DNA of 64,000 nucleotides from Curtobacterium sp. MCJR17_055 (GCF_003224335.1 NZ_QKLF01000001.1:434001-498000); one strand, 5' to 3'. Numbered from the stretch's first letter, positions 49,948 to 58,645 are shown. Program-made: numbers and translations. Notes: generated from the sequence alone by a model not told the origin.

Positions 49948-50319
49948 ATGCGAGGAGTCTTCTTCCTCTCGTCCATGGACAGCAAGCGGTTCTCGTCCGT
50001 CTTCCGGTGCGAGGTGGAACGACCGATCGAGCTCCCGAACGGTCACCACGCGCTGATGGTCAGCTGCGATCCGCCGGTGAACGGTCAGGAACTCGGCCAC
50101 CCGCTCGGCATCGGCGAGTTGTTGCTCTGGAGTCGGTTCGAGGACGAGGACCTGTGGTCGTTCCCCGCCTTCCCGCACTTCGTGCAGATCTGTTTGCCCG
50201 ACGTGGACCTGCGTGGCGACGCCATGCCCGCGAGCATCGCCTGGGGCGAGATCTACGAGACCGAGGCAGACGCGCGCGCCCATGACATGAGCGCCCGCCC
50301 GCATTCCTCGGCAGAGTGA
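49948..50319 (+). CDS. Unknown protein, second of a tandem paralogous pair
   Basis: 123 residues from the ATG at 49948, one base after the stop of its paralogue, beginning MRGVFFLSSMDSKRFSSVFR. An internal ATG at SMDSK is possible. Over roughly 110 aligned residues it is very similar to the upstream protein, with conserved Cys pairs (FRCE and SCDPP), DLWSFPAFPHFVQICLPDV and AWGEIYETEADA. The close packing suggests one transcript. No function is known from sequence. Confidence 0.75.
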   Translation: MRGVFFLSSMDSKRFSSVFRCEVERPIELPNGHHALMVSCDPPVNGQELGHPLGIGELLLWSRFEDEDLWSFPAFPHFVQICLPDVDLRGDAMPASIAWGEIYETEADARAHDMSARPHSSAE

Positions 50320-50572
50320 CCGAGTTGCTCGGCGAGCGCCGATCGCCACGAGGCAGCAGGAGACGATCCGTGTCGAGCAGGATCGACGCGACGGACGTTC
50401 GTCTCCACCGCATCCGTGGAGAACCGGACGCGGTGAACGCCCGTTGCATCAGGTTCGCGGGGCGGTCGCCGACCGGAGCCGGCCGACGCCGGCTTCAGGA
50501 CCGCATCCGCCCGCCGCAGCTCCCGGAGCGTGCACGGGTACTTCCTCGGTGCTCCGCTCGGCTGATCGGCGG

Positions 50573-51400
50573 TCACGCGAACCGGACGGCTCCGGACACC
50601 CGACATGTGCGCGGCTGGTGGTGAGACTGTCCGCCGGCTTCGACGGTGATCAGTGAGGGCCGACCCATAGCGACGCCCTGCCGCACCTGCACGACTCCGC
50701 GCGGCAGTTCACCGCTCGCGGCCAGGGCGAAGAAGAGTGCGGCGGCTGCGATCCCGGTGGCGGGGTCCTCCAGGTATCCAGATGCCCGCGGGAACTGCCG
50801 CGCTTCCACTTGCCCCTCCGTGATGACCGCGTAGGGATACAAGCCCGTCGACCCCATCTCGGTGCATGCGCGTTCGACGGCGGCTGCGTGCGGTCGAAGT
50901 CCGCGCAGTACCGCGGTGTTGCGTAACGGTAGGAGCGTCTTCGTCCGCGGCGCAGCAGCATTCGACGACGTTCCGACGAGGTCGTCCGGAGTGAGGCCCA
51001 GCGCGGCGAGCGCCGGGCTCGGGTCGACCGGGTCGATCTGCTGCAGAGACTGCTGGAACCACCCACCGTCCGTGGTCGCTCCCGCCCGGACCAAGCCTGC
51101 AGCGGTTGCGAAAACGTATCCGTCGTCGGGTTGGGCATGGCCACGGCGGTTCAGCAACCATGCGGTTCCGATGCTGGCATGGCCGCACATGCTCATCTCG
51201 TGGTTCGGTACCCAGTAGCGCAGCCGTCCGACGGCCGGTGTGTCCGAAGACGACAGGAACGCGGACTCCAGCCCCGTCTCCTCCGCGAGCTCCTGCATCT
51301 GCTGGTCGGTGAACGTGTCCGCCTCGAGCACCACCGGGACCCGGTTCCCGCCGGCCTCTCCCTCGGTGAAGACGGTGAGCATCTCGTGCCGGACAGCCAT
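50573..51400 (-). CDS. PhzF family isomerase/epimerase-like protein
   Basis: 275 residues. The family's catalytic Glu45 (ETGLESAFLS) and the MCGHASIGTAW motif are present, followed by the second half with the related segment SGYLEDPATGIAAAALFFAL. PhzF proteins have a diaminopimelate-epimerase fold; most members outside phenazine clusters have unknown substrates. No phenazine genes are nearby. TAGGAA lies six bases before the ATG on the minus strand. The gene stands alone. Confidence 0.9.
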   Translation of the reverse strand: MAVRHEMLTVFTEGEAGGNRVPVVLEADTFTDQQMQELAEETGLESAFLSSSDTPAVGRLRYWVPNHEMSMCGHASIGTAWLLNRRGHAQPDDGYVFATAAGLVRAGATTDGGWFQQSLQQIDPVDPSPALAALGLTPDDLVGTSSNAAAPRTKTLLPLRNTAVLRGLRPHAAAVERACTEMGSTGLYPYAVITEGQVEARQFPRASGYLEDPATGIAAAALFFALAASGELPRGVVQVRQGVAMGRPSLITVEAGGQSHHQPRTCRVSGAVRFA

Positions 51401-51760
51401 GTGTCGTTCCTAACAGCTCCGCTCGTCGAGCGTCTCGCGAGAGAGGTCGGTGGCGTCGGTACTCGCTGGTTGTGACCTTCCCGAGCCCGCGCTGTCGACG
51501 CACGGCCGCATGTGCTCGCCGGTGCCCAGCCGCTCAGCGCTGACACGCAGCGCCCCGAGACGATGCCCCTGCCCTGGATCCGGGTACGGGACATCTTGCG
51601 TCCGTGAAGGAGGCTGTCGGCGTCGTTCACCGACCCCGGCCAGCGCTCCTCCTCTCCTCGGCGCTGTGCTGAAGGTGCGACAGGAGGTCCGCGCACGGCC
51701 AGAGACGCTCCGGAAGGAACACGCCCAACCGTCTCCGTTGATGGGCCGATCGGTCCCGAG
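51401..51760. other. Intergenic region between PhzF-like gene and tRNA-Gln
   Basis: About 360 bases. Apart from a TAGGAA hexamer (51407-51412) for the PhzF-like gene I see no frame with a plausible start or coding pattern, no integrase-type repeat of the tRNA 3' end, and no strong hairpin of the GGGAGGCC type. The region is less GC-rich in third-position pattern and reads as non-coding. Confidence 0.5.
51407..51412 (-). promoter_or_regulatory. Candidate -10 element (TAGGAA) of a leaderless gene
   Basis: TAGGAA on the minus strand ends six bases before the ATG at 51400. Same hexamer and spacing as at 29401. Confidence 0.45.
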
Positions 51761-51832
51761 CTCCGCCTCCAGGATTCGAACCCGGACCTAACGGCACCAA
51801 AGGCCGTCGTGCTGCCATTACACCAAGGCGGA
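51761..51832 (-). tRNA. tRNA-Gln (anticodon TTG)
   Basis: The minus strand folds as a full cloverleaf of 72 bases. The acceptor arm TCCGCCT pairs with AGGCGGA, the anticodon stem is ACGGC/GCCGT with loop CTTTGGT (anticodon TTG, reading CAA), and the T arm carries TTCGAAT between CCGGG and CCTGG. The discriminator base is G. CCA is not encoded. No second tRNA is adjacent. Confidence 0.95.
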
Positions 51833-51899
51833 ACGCCCCCGGAGGAGCCCGACCATCTTCCCATGTGCCCGACACTGGTCGTGCGCCGCCGATCCACGC

Positions 51900-51905
51900 C
51901 ATGAT
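51900..51905 (+). promoter_or_regulatory. Candidate -10 element (CATGAT) of a leaderless gene
   Basis: CATGAT ends six bases before the ATG at 51912; no ribosome binding site intervenes. Confidence 0.35.
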
Positions 51906-51911
51906 GGACGG

Positions 51912-52406
51912 ATGCCGCCAGAGGACGAGGTCGACCGGATCGTCGCGGCGTGGGGGCGGAAGCGCCCGGACCTGGACTTCGCCCCGCTCGACGTGCTGTC
52001 GCGGGTCGACCGGCTCGCCCGGCACCTGGACCGCGCCCGACGTCAGGCGTTCGAGGCGGGCGGGACGGAGCCGTGGGAGTTCGACGTCCTGTCGGCGCTC
52101 CGGCGCGCGGGCGACCCGTACGAGTTGAGTCCCAAGGCGCTGCTCCAGCAGACCCTGGTGACGAGCGGCACGATGACGAACCGGGTGGACCGCCTCGCCG
52201 CCCGCGGGCTCGTCGCCCGCCGGACGGATCCCCGTGACGGTCGCGGTGTCCTGGTGACGCTCACCGACGCCGGTCGCGCTGCCGTCGACGCGGCCATCGC
52301 CGACCTGCTGCAAGCCGAGCGGGACATCCTCGCCGGTCTGTCCGCGGGTGAGCAGGACCAGCTCGCGGGCCTGCTGCGGCGCCTCATCCTCGGTCTCGGT
52401 GACTGA
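51912..52406 (+). CDS. MarR family transcriptional regulator
   Basis: 164 residues. The winged-helix region is at about 68-115 (ELSPKALLQQTLVTSGTMTN followed by RVDRLAARGLVARRTDP), and the wing DGRGVLVTLTDAGRAAVD is the family signature. It has a longer N-terminal helix (EVDRIVAAWGRKRPDLDF) than most. There is no ribosome binding site. It is convergent with the ABC-F gene and stands alone, so its target is not evident. Confidence 0.9.
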   Translation: MPPEDEVDRIVAAWGRKRPDLDFAPLDVLSRVDRLARHLDRARRQAFEAGGTEPWEFDVLSALRRAGDPYELSPKALLQQTLVTSGTMTNRVDRLAARGLVARRTDPRDGRGVLVTLTDAGRAAVDAAIADLLQAERDILAGLSAGEQDQLAGLLRRLILGLGD

Positions 52407-52436
52407 CGCCGACCGGCACTGCCGTTGGAGCCCGGG

Positions 52437-54305
52437 CTAGACCCCGAGCTGCTCCGCCACCTCGAGCCACCGCTCCTCGAGCTGCTCCACCTCGGCATCG
52501 AGGTCGGCGAGCCGCCCCTGCAGCTTCCCGAGCCCCTCGTAGTCGGATTGGTCGTGCGTCGCGAACGAGTCGAGCAGCTTCTTCCGGTCGTCCCCGAGCT
52601 TGGCGATCCGACGGTCGAGGGCCGACATCTCCTTCTCGACGGTGCGGCGCTCCGAACCGGACAGGGTCGGCGCAACGGCCGGAGCCGCACTGGTCCCCGC
52701 TGCCGGACGCAGCCCCGAGGCGGCGGCGACCGCGGACGCACCGGCGGTGTCGGGCCTCCCGGCCGATGCGGCGGCAGCCGCCGACGCCGTCGTACCGCCG
52801 CTGCCGGAGGCGCGCAGGCGCATGTACTCGTCGACACCGCCCGGCAGGTGCCGCAGGTGCCCGCCGAGGACGGCGTACTGCTGGTCGGTGACGCGCTCCA
52901 GCAGGTACCGGTCGTGGCTGACGACGAGGAGGGTGCCGGGCCAGGTGTCGAGCAGGTCCTCCATCGCCGCGAGCATGTCGGTGTCGAGGTCGTTCGTGGG
53001 CTCGTCGAGGATCAGGACGTTCGGCTCGTCGAGCAGGATGAGCATGAGCTGCAGGCGGCGCTTCTGCCCACCGGACAGGTCCTTGACCGGCGTCGACAGC
53101 TGCTCGGACGTGAAGCCGAGGCGCTCGAGCAACTGCGACGGCGTCATCTCCTTGCCGTCGGCGACGTAGCTCGTCTTCTTGCGGGCGACGACCTCGCGGA
53201 CGCGGTCCTCGGCGAACTGCTGCAGGTCGGCGAGTTGCTGGTCGAGTACCGCGATCTGCACGGTCTTGCCCGTCTTCACCCGGCCCGTGGTCGGCTGGAG
53301 CTTCCCGGAGACGAGGTTGAGCAACGTCGACTTGCCGGCGCCGTTCGGGCCGAGGATGCCGGTGCGCTCCCCCGGGGCGATGCGCCACTCGACGCCCTCG
53401 ATGATCATCGTGCCGTCGAACGAGACGCCCGCGTCGATGAGGTCGACGACGTCCTTGCCCAGGCGCGCCGTCGCCGTCTGGGACAGGGCGACGGTGTCGC
53501 GGATCGGTGGGACGTCGTCGATGAGGGCGTTGGCCGCGTCGATGCGGAACTTCGGCTTGCTCGTCCGCGCCGGGGCACCGCGGCGGAGCCAGGCGAGCTC
53601 CTTGCGCGCCAGGTTCTGCCGGCGCTGCTCGCTCGACGCCGCCTGCCGGTCACGTTCGACGCGCTGCAGGATGTACGCCGCGTAGCCGCCCTCGAAGGGC
53701 TCGACGACGCCGTCGTGCACCTCCCACGTGTCGGTCGACACCGCGTCGAGGAACCACCGGTCGTGGGTCACGACGACCATCCCGCCCTGGTTCGACGACC
53801 AGCGGCGGTTGATGTGCTCGGCGAGCCACTGGATGCCCTCGACGTCCAGGTGGTTCGTCGGCTCGTCGAGGAACAGCACGTCCCAGTCGCCGACCAGCAG
53901 GCGCGCCAGGGCCACCCGCCGACGCTGCCCACCGGACAGTTCGTCGACGGTCTCGTCCCACGGGATGTCCGACACCAGGCCGCCGATGACGTCGCGGATC
54001 TTCGGGTCGCCCGCCCACTCGTGCTCGGCGAGGTCACCGACGACGACCTGCCCGACCGTCATGCCCTCGGGCAGGACGTCGCGCTGGTCGAGGTACCCGA
54101 TCGTCACGCCGCGACGGTGCGTCACCCGGCCGGTGTCCGGCTCGAGCCGCTGCGCGAGGAGGGCGAGCAGCGTCGACTTGCCGTCGCCGTTGCGCCCGAC
54201 GACGCCGATCCGGTCGCCCTCGTCGAGGCCGATGGTCACGCTGTCGAAGACGACACGGGTGGGGAACTCGAGATGCACGTTCTCGGCGCCGAGGAGATGA
54301 GCCAC
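52437..54305 (-). CDS. ABC-F family ATPase (ribosome-associated)
   Basis: 622 residues from the GTG at 54305. Two ABC domains are joined by a charged linker: Walker A GRNGDGKST and GPNGAGKST, signatures LSGGQRRRVALA and LSGGQKRRLQLM, and Walker B FLDEPTNHLD and ILDEPTNDLD. There is no membrane domain. A Gly/Ala-rich spacer and C-terminal coiled coil (KEMSALDRRIAKLGDDRKKL) follow, as in Uup-type proteins. ABC-F proteins act on the ribosome exit site or in antibiotic protection; which applies here is open. TACCCT lies six bases before the GTG. The upstream open frame is low-complexity and not used. Confidence 0.93.
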   Translation of the reverse strand: MAHLLGAENVHLEFPTRVVFDSVTIGLDEGDRIGVVGRNGDGKSTLLALLAQRLEPDTGRVTHRRGVTIGYLDQRDVLPEGMTVGQVVVGDLAEHEWAGDPKIRDVIGGLVSDIPWDETVDELSGGQRRRVALARLLVGDWDVLFLDEPTNHLDVEGIQWLAEHINRRWSSNQGGMVVVTHDRWFLDAVSTDTWEVHDGVVEPFEGGYAAYILQRVERDRQAASSEQRRQNLARKELAWLRRGAPARTSKPKFRIDAANALIDDVPPIRDTVALSQTATARLGKDVVDLIDAGVSFDGTMIIEGVEWRIAPGERTGILGPNGAGKSTLLNLVSGKLQPTTGRVKTGKTVQIAVLDQQLADLQQFAEDRVREVVARKKTSYVADGKEMTPSQLLERLGFTSEQLSTPVKDLSGGQKRRLQLMLILLDEPNVLILDEPTNDLDTDMLAAMEDLLDTWPGTLLVVSHDRYLLERVTDQQYAVLGGHLRHLPGGVDEYMRLRASGSGGTTASAAAAASAGRPDTAGASAVAAASGLRPAAGTSAAPAVAPTLSGSERRTVEKEMSALDRRIAKLGDDRKKLLDSFATHDQSDYEGLGKLQGRLADLDAEVEQLEERWLEVAEQLGV

Positions 54306-54619
54306 CTGACCAGGGTAGGCGGGCGCGGGGGCGCGCCGCGCCGCGGGCGGCGTGGCGACGAGCTGTCGGCCGGGATCGGCGGCGGGCCGGGGGCTCGGGT
54401 CCGGAGGCCGGAGGCCGGAGCGGCATGGCGACCAGAGGCCGGGCAGCGCGGCGGCCGGGGGCTCGGGTCCGGAGGCGCGGCGGCGAGCTGTCGGCCGGGC
54501 TCGGCGGCGCGGTCCGGATCCGGCCAGCGGCATCCGGTCCGAACCGCGGACGCCCGTGGTTCGGTCAGGAGTTCGTCGTGCGGGTCCGCGCGGCGCCGGG
54601 TCCGTCCTGGAGGCTCGAC
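54306..54619. repeat. GC-rich intergenic region with two interleaved direct repeats
   Basis: The 315-base gap contains GAGCTGTCGGCCGGG at 54360-54374 and 54485-54499, and a 23-base repeat at 54385-54407 and 54453-54475 (core GGGGGCTCGGGTCCGGAGG). The order A-B...B-A suggests local duplication with rearrangement. No gene is supported. The ABC-F promoter hexamer lies at its left end. Confidence 0.7.
54312..54317 (-). promoter_or_regulatory. Candidate -10 element (TACCCT) of the leaderless ABC-F gene
   Basis: TACCCT on the minus strand ends six bases before the GTG at 54305. Confidence 0.5.
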
Positions 54620-55018
54620 TCAGCTCGCGGGGCTCGGGTCGCCCTCGCCGGCGGCTTCCTTCGCCCGCTTTAGGCGCGCCTGGGCCTCCCAGTACTCGAT
54701 CTCCCGTTCGAGCTCGGCGAGTTCCTGCTCCGTGCCGGAGATCCGCTTGTCCCCGTGTGCGACCTTGGCGGCGCCGAGGGTGGCGTACCCGTCCTCGTGG
54801 CGCTTCGGTTCGACGTACCGGCCGTGGCTCCGGGGGCCGGCGCTCCAGTCGTGGCCGATCGCGAACCACACGATGCTGCCGACGAACGGCAACAGGATCA
54901 CGAGGATGATCCAGGCGACCTTCGGCAGGCCGCGGACCTCGCTGTCGGGGCGCGTGATGATGTCGATGAGGGCGAACACGAGCAGGACGACGCTCACGCC
55001 GGACAGCAGGATTCCCAT
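54620..55018 (-). CDS. PLDc_N domain membrane protein
   Basis: 132 residues. Two membrane segments (about 3-22 and 34-54) with the intervening RPDSEVRGLPKVAWIILVIL pattern match PLDc_N, the membrane anchor found at the N-terminus of cardiolipin synthases but also alone in actinobacteria. The catalytic phospholipase D domains are absent. The C-terminal 60 residues form a charged coiled-coil-like helix (EQELAELEREIEYWEAQARL). TAGTAT lies seven bases before the ATG with no ribosome binding site. Confidence 0.88.
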   Translation of the reverse strand: MGILLSGVSVVLLVFALIDIITRPDSEVRGLPKVAWIILVILLPFVGSIVWFAIGHDWSAGPRSHGRYVEPKRHEDGYATLGAAKVAHGDKRISGTEQELAELEREIEYWEAQARLKRAKEAAGEGDPSPAS

Positions 55019-55025
55019 GGTCCGG

Positions 55026-55031
55026 ATACTA
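55026..55031 (-). promoter_or_regulatory. Candidate -10 element (TAGTAT) of a leaderless gene
   Basis: TAGTAT on the minus strand ends seven bases before the ATG at 55018 and is the closest match to TATAAT among the leaderless set. Confidence 0.55.
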
Positions 55032-55174
55032 GGGAGTCTCGAGGCGGCGGCGCTACGCCCGTGTTCACGGGGCGGTGCCGCGGGCCGACTCCTGCGCGGA
55101 ACCGACAGACCACTGCGGAAGTCCGGCGGCCTTCTGTCGGTTTCGCGGCCGGACGCGGCGGTCCAGCGTGGCCA

Positions 55175-55263
55175 GCCCAGCGCAGCCGGCCCGACACAGC
55201 CAGCTCACCGCGGCCAGGCCTGCGGAGCCGGCCCGGCGCCAGCGGCCCAGCGCAGCCGGCCCG
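55175..55263. repeat. Direct repeat in GC-rich intergenic region
   Basis: A 19-base sequence (GCCCAGCGCAGCCGGCCCG) occurs at 55175-55193 and 55245-55263. It lies in the 278-base gap between the PLDc_N gene and the membrane protein gene at 55297. The gap shows no gene. Confidence 0.7.
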
Positions 55264-55296
55264 GCCGAGCCGACCCGGCGCCGCCTGCCGCACGGG

Positions 55297-55932
55297 TCAG
55301 GGGTGCGTGACGGCTGCTTCCCACGGCGTCGGCGACGACCGCAGCGCTCGTCGGACCCGGGCGACGTCGAGTCCGGCGTACACCGCAGCTCCTGCCGAGA
55401 GGACGGCCGCGACGCCGTACAGTGCGCCGCCGGCCGGGGCCGCGGTCGAGCTCCCGACGGCGAGGGCGGCCAACAACGCCGAGTACCAGGTCATCTCTTC
55501 GATCCGGTGGGGAGCGGCACGGAGTACGGCAGCCGCGCGGACGATCCGGAGTCGGTCCTCCGGTGCGCGGACTCTCCCGTCCACGGCACGAGCGACGGCG
55601 TGCCGCTCCCGCGCGGACAGGACCGTCGTCACCGTCGGGAACGCGGTCCCGACGACCCGTCGACTGCGCGCGGCGACGACCAGGCGGACGACGACGGACG
55701 CGACAGCCGCTCCGACGAGGACCATCCCGACGACGAAGTGCGCCACGTCGTCCTCTCCCCGCGGCAGCAGGACGAAGCCGGCGATCGCGGCCAGGAGCGC
55801 CGCCAGGCCGAGTCCGAGACTCCACTTCGTCCACGGCGTCACCCGGAGGAGCGACTGCTCGTGGGCGAGCACGCGTTCGGCGTCCTCGTCCGCTGCGGCC
55901 CACCGTCGGGCCACCAGGCCGTCGATGCTCAC
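55297..55932 (-). CDS. Hypothetical membrane protein downstream of moaE
   Basis: 211 residues from the GTG at 55932. Four hydrophobic segments are seen, around 40-56, 66-88, 150-165 and 168-188. The middle carries SARERHAVARAVDGRVRAPE, a charged cytoplasmic stretch. No known family is recognised. It follows the molybdenum cofactor genes by 37 bases on the same strand and may be transcribed with them, but nothing links it to cofactor synthesis. Confidence 0.65.
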   Translation of the reverse strand: MSIDGLVARRWAAADEDAERVLAHEQSLLRVTPWTKWSLGLGLAALLAAIAGFVLLPRGEDDVAHFVVGMVLVGAAVASVVVRLVVAARSRRVVGTAFPTVTTVLSARERHAVARAVDGRVRAPEDRLRIVRAAAVLRAAPHRIEEMTWYSALLAALAVGSSTAAPAGGALYGVAAVLSAGAAVYAGLDVARVRRALRSSPTPWEAAVTHP

Positions 55933-55969
55933 GACTCCCGATCGAACACCACTGCGCGCACCGCCGTCA

Positions 55970-56407
55970 TCAGAGCGCTGCGACCCACTCGTCCGTCCCG
56001 TCGGTGAAGCGCTGGTGCTTCCAGATCGGCACCTGTTCCTTGACGAGGTCGACGAGCGCCCCGCACGCCGCGAACGCCTCGGCGCGGTGCCCCGACGCCA
56101 CCGCCGCGGCGAGCGCCACGTCCCCGATGCCGAGTGCCCCGACGCGGTGCAGCACGGCGACGCGGACCTCCGGGTGCTGCTCCGCGATGGTCCGGGCGAC
56201 CTCGGCGATGACCTCGCCGGCGCTCGGGTGCCGTTCGTAGTCGAGCGCGGTGACGCCCTTCCCGCCGTCGTGGTCGCGGACGACCCCCGCGAAGGTGACG
56301 ACCGCGCCGTCGTGGTCGGAGGCGACGACCCGCGAGACCTCGTCCACCGTGATGTCGCGGTCGACGACGTCCGCGACGACCACGCGGTCCGCGGCTCCGG
56401 CACTCAC
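55970..56407 (-). CDS. moaE: Molybdopterin synthase catalytic subunit MoaE
   Basis: 145 residues. The family pattern is clear: GAVVTFAGVVRDHDGGKGVT, LDYERHP, RVAVLHRVGALGIGDVALAA, and the active-site lysine region VKEQVPIWKHQ. MoaE inserts sulphur into cyclic pyranopterin monophosphate to make molybdopterin, using MoaD as sulphur carrier. No moaD gene is in the window. The GTG start overlaps the mogA stop (GTGA at 56404-56407). It is the fourth gene of moeA-moaC-mogA-moaE. Confidence 0.95.
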   Translation of the reverse strand: MSAGAADRVVVADVVDRDITVDEVSRVVASDHDGAVVTFAGVVRDHDGGKGVTALDYERHPSAGEVIAEVARTIAEQHPEVRVAVLHRVGALGIGDVALAAAVASGHRAEAFAACGALVDLVKEQVPIWKHQRFTDGTDEWVAAL

Positions 56408-56922
56408 GAGGCGCTCCGGGGAGCGTGACCGTCACCGTGCAGCTGAGCGAGCAGGTGGTCGAGCAGGCCGTCGAGCACGGCCAGGCCGTCCGCCACCCCG
56501 CCACGGGACCCCGGCAGCGTGACGACGAACGTGCCGCCCCCGACGATGCCGGCGACGCCACGGCTGAGGAGCGCGGTCGGTCCGGCTCCGGCCAGTCCCC
56601 GCCGGCGGATCTCCTCGACGATGCCGGGCAGTTCCAGGTCGAGCAGGGGTGCGACGGCCTCCGGGGTGCGGTCGGTCGGCGTGACGCCGGTCCCGCCCGT
56701 CGTGATGACGACCCGTGCGCCACCGGCGACGGCAGCGGCGAGGGTGTCGGCGACGGGACCACGGTCGGCGACGATCACCGGGTCACCGACGGCGAAACCG
56801 CGGTCCCGCAGCCAGTCGGCGATGACCGGCCCGGTGCGGTCGAGGGCCGGGTCCGTGGCGGCCGAGGTCGACACCACGACGACGGAGGCCCGTCCTCGGT
56901 CCGGGACGGCCGTGTCGTTCAT
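56404..56922 (-). CDS. mogA: Molybdopterin adenylyltransferase MogA/MoaB
   Basis: 172 residues. The MoCF domain motifs are VVITTGGTGVTPTDRTPEAV and the later VVTLPGSRGGVADGLAVL. The N-terminal SVVVVSTSAA strand starts the Rossmann-like fold. The protein adenylates molybdopterin before metal insertion by MoeA. It overlaps moaC upstream and moaE downstream by four bases each. Confidence 0.93.
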   Translation of the reverse strand: MNDTAVPDRGRASVVVVSTSAATDPALDRTGPVIADWLRDRGFAVGDPVIVADRGPVADTLAAAVAGGARVVITTGGTGVTPTDRTPEAVAPLLDLELPGIVEEIRRRGLAGAGPTALLSRGVAGIVGGGTFVVTLPGSRGGVADGLAVLDGLLDHLLAQLHGDGHAPRSAS

Positions 56923-57389
56923 CGGGCACTCCAGTCGCCGGAGCGGCCGCCGCGCTTCTCGAGTACGCGGACGTCGGTGATCGAGGCCGTCTTGTCGACC
57001 GCCTTCACCATGTCGTAGACGGTGAGCGCGGCGACGCTCGCACCGGTCAGGGCCTCCATCTCGACGCCCGTGCGTGAGGTCGTCCGCACGGACACCTCGA
57101 CGACGACTCGGTCGTCGGCGCCGGAGATGTCGACCTCGACGCCGGCGATCGGCAGCGGGTGGCAGAGCGGGATGAGGTCCGAGGTCTTCTTGACGGCCAT
57201 GATCGCCGCGATGCGGGCGGTACCGATGACCTCGCCCTTCGGCAACGAGCCGTCCAGGATGCGTGCGACGACGTCGGGTCGGGTGACGAGCGTCGCGGTG
57301 GCGGTCGCGGCCCGGGCGGTCACGTCCTTCTCGGAGACGTCGACCATGTGGGCGCTGCCGTCGGCGCGGACGTGGGACAGGTCGGTCAT
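56919..57389 (-). CDS. moaC: Cyclic pyranopterin monophosphate synthase MoaC
   Basis: 156 residues starting MTDLSHVRADGSAHMVDVSE. Catalytic and fold motifs are MAVKKTSDLIPLCHPLPIAG and EALTGASVAALTVYDMVKAV with DKTASITDV. MoaC forms cyclic pyranopterin monophosphate from the MoaA product; moaA is not in the window. It overlaps the stop of moeA (ATGA at 57386-57389). Confidence 0.95.
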   Translation of the reverse strand: MTDLSHVRADGSAHMVDVSEKDVTARAATATATLVTRPDVVARILDGSLPKGEVIGTARIAAIMAVKKTSDLIPLCHPLPIAGVEVDISGADDRVVVEVSVRTTSRTGVEMEALTGASVAALTVYDMVKAVDKTASITDVRVLEKRGGRSGDWSAR

Positions 57390-58645
57390 CGGATGCTCCA
57401 GACGGTCAGGGAGTCGCCCGGCTCGACGCTGGCGACGCCGACGGGGACGTGGACGAGGTGGGTGGCTTCGGCGTAGTGCCAGAGCAGGTGCGAACTCGGG
57501 CCCCCGACGAAGTGCACGCGGCCGTCGACGACGGTCCCGCGACGGACCTGGTGCTTGCCCGCGGGCGAGGTCGTGGGCTCGGCCGCCGGCAGCTCCGCGG
57601 TCGGACGGTGCTCCGGCAGCCCGACGGCGCGGGCGAGGACCGGGCGGAGGAACACCTCGAACGAGACGAGCGCCGAGACCGGATTGCCGGGGAAGGCGAC
57701 CACCGGGACCGTTCGGCCGGCGACCGGGACCGATCCGAGCGCCTGCGGCCCGCCCGGCTGCATCGTGACCGGGGTCACGACGAGCCCGCGGGGTCCGAGG
57801 GCCTGCCGGACGACCTCGTACGCCCCCGCGCTGATCCCCCCGGTGGTGAGCACGACGTCGGCCCAGTCGCCCACGGCGTCGTCGAGGGCGCCGAGGAACC
57901 GGTCGGGGTCGTCGGGGACCCGGACCCGCCGCGTGTCGACCCCGACCTCGGCGAGCGCGGCGGAGAGTGCGACCCCGTTCGCGTCGCCGATGGCGGCCCC
58001 GGCGCGCAGGTCGGTGTCGGCCGTCGACCCGGGGTCGAGCAGTTCGCTGCCGGTCGACACGACGAGCACCCGCGGGCGCCGGACCACGTCGACCGTCGTC
58101 ACGCCGGCGCCTGCCAGCGCACCGAGCACGGCCGGGGTGAGGGGTTGCCCGGCCCGGGCGATCGGAGCACCCGCGGCCAGGTCGGAGCCGGCGACACGCA
58201 CGAAGGCCCCCGAGGCGAGGTCGGGCGGCACCGGCACGTCGTCGGACTGCAGAGCGGCGGGGAAGGACCGGGCGGGCGTGGACTCGACCGGGAAGACGGC
58301 GTCCGCCCCGTCCGGGATCCGCGCTCCGGTCATGATCGGGGCCGCGGTGCCCGCGCCGAGCGGCGGGGGCACGACCCCGGCCGGGATGGGTGCGCCCACC
58401 CGGACGGTCGTACCGGCGTCGGCGGCGCGGACGGCGAACCCGTCCATCTGGCTGTTGTCGAAGGCCGGCAGGGGCGTCGGCGCGAGCACGGTGGTGGCGA
58501 GCACGCGGTACCCGTGGCCTGCTCCGGACTCCACGGCCAGCGCGACGACCGACGACGACTCCGGCGGCAGCGACGACCCCGCGGTCGGCAGGGCCGGTCC
58601 CACGAGCGCCTGGACCGCGTCCCGGTGCTGACCGATCGTTCGCAC
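57386..58645 (-). CDS. moeA: Molybdopterin molybdenumtransferase MoeA
   Basis: 419 residues from the GTG at 58645, with GGAGG upstream. Key motifs are PAFDNSQMDGFAVRAAD near the start, PIMTGARIPDGADAV, the MoCF segment VVLTTGGISAGAYEVV, and VVAFPGNPVSALVSFEVFLR. MoeA inserts molybdate into adenylated molybdopterin. It is the first gene of the cofactor operon. The divergent gene at 58770 is MTA phosphorylase, and the 124-base gap holds both promoters (TAGCGT at 58723-58728 is a possible -10 for the plus strand). Confidence 0.95.
   Translation of the reverse strand: MRTIGQHRDAVQALVGPALPTAGSSLPPESSSVVALAVESGAGHGYRVLATTVLAPTPLPAFDNSQMDGFAVRAADAGTTVRVGAPIPAGVVPPPLGAGTAAPIMTGARIPDGADAVFPVESTPARSFPAALQSDDVPVPPDLASGAFVRVAGSDLAAGAPIARAGQPLTPAVLGALAGAGVTTVDVVRRPRVLVVSTGSELLDPGSTADTDLRAGAAIGDANGVALSAALAEVGVDTRRVRVPDDPDRFLGALDDAVGDWADVVLTTGGISAGAYEVVRQALGPRGLVVTPVTMQPGGPQALGSVPVAGRTVPVVAFPGNPVSALVSFEVFLRPVLARAVGLPEHRPTAELPAAEPTTSPAGKHQVRRGTVVDGRVHFVGGPSSHLLWHYAEATHLVHVPVGVASVEPGDSLTVWSIR

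Noticed and set aside
51450..51791. Plus-strand open frame running into the tRNA
   Set aside because: It overlaps the tRNA gene, has no start signal and gives a low-complexity product.
51761..51832. tRNA-Gln as an integration site for a mobile element
   Set aside because: No integrase, no repeat of the tRNA 3' end and no change in gene content were seen on either side.
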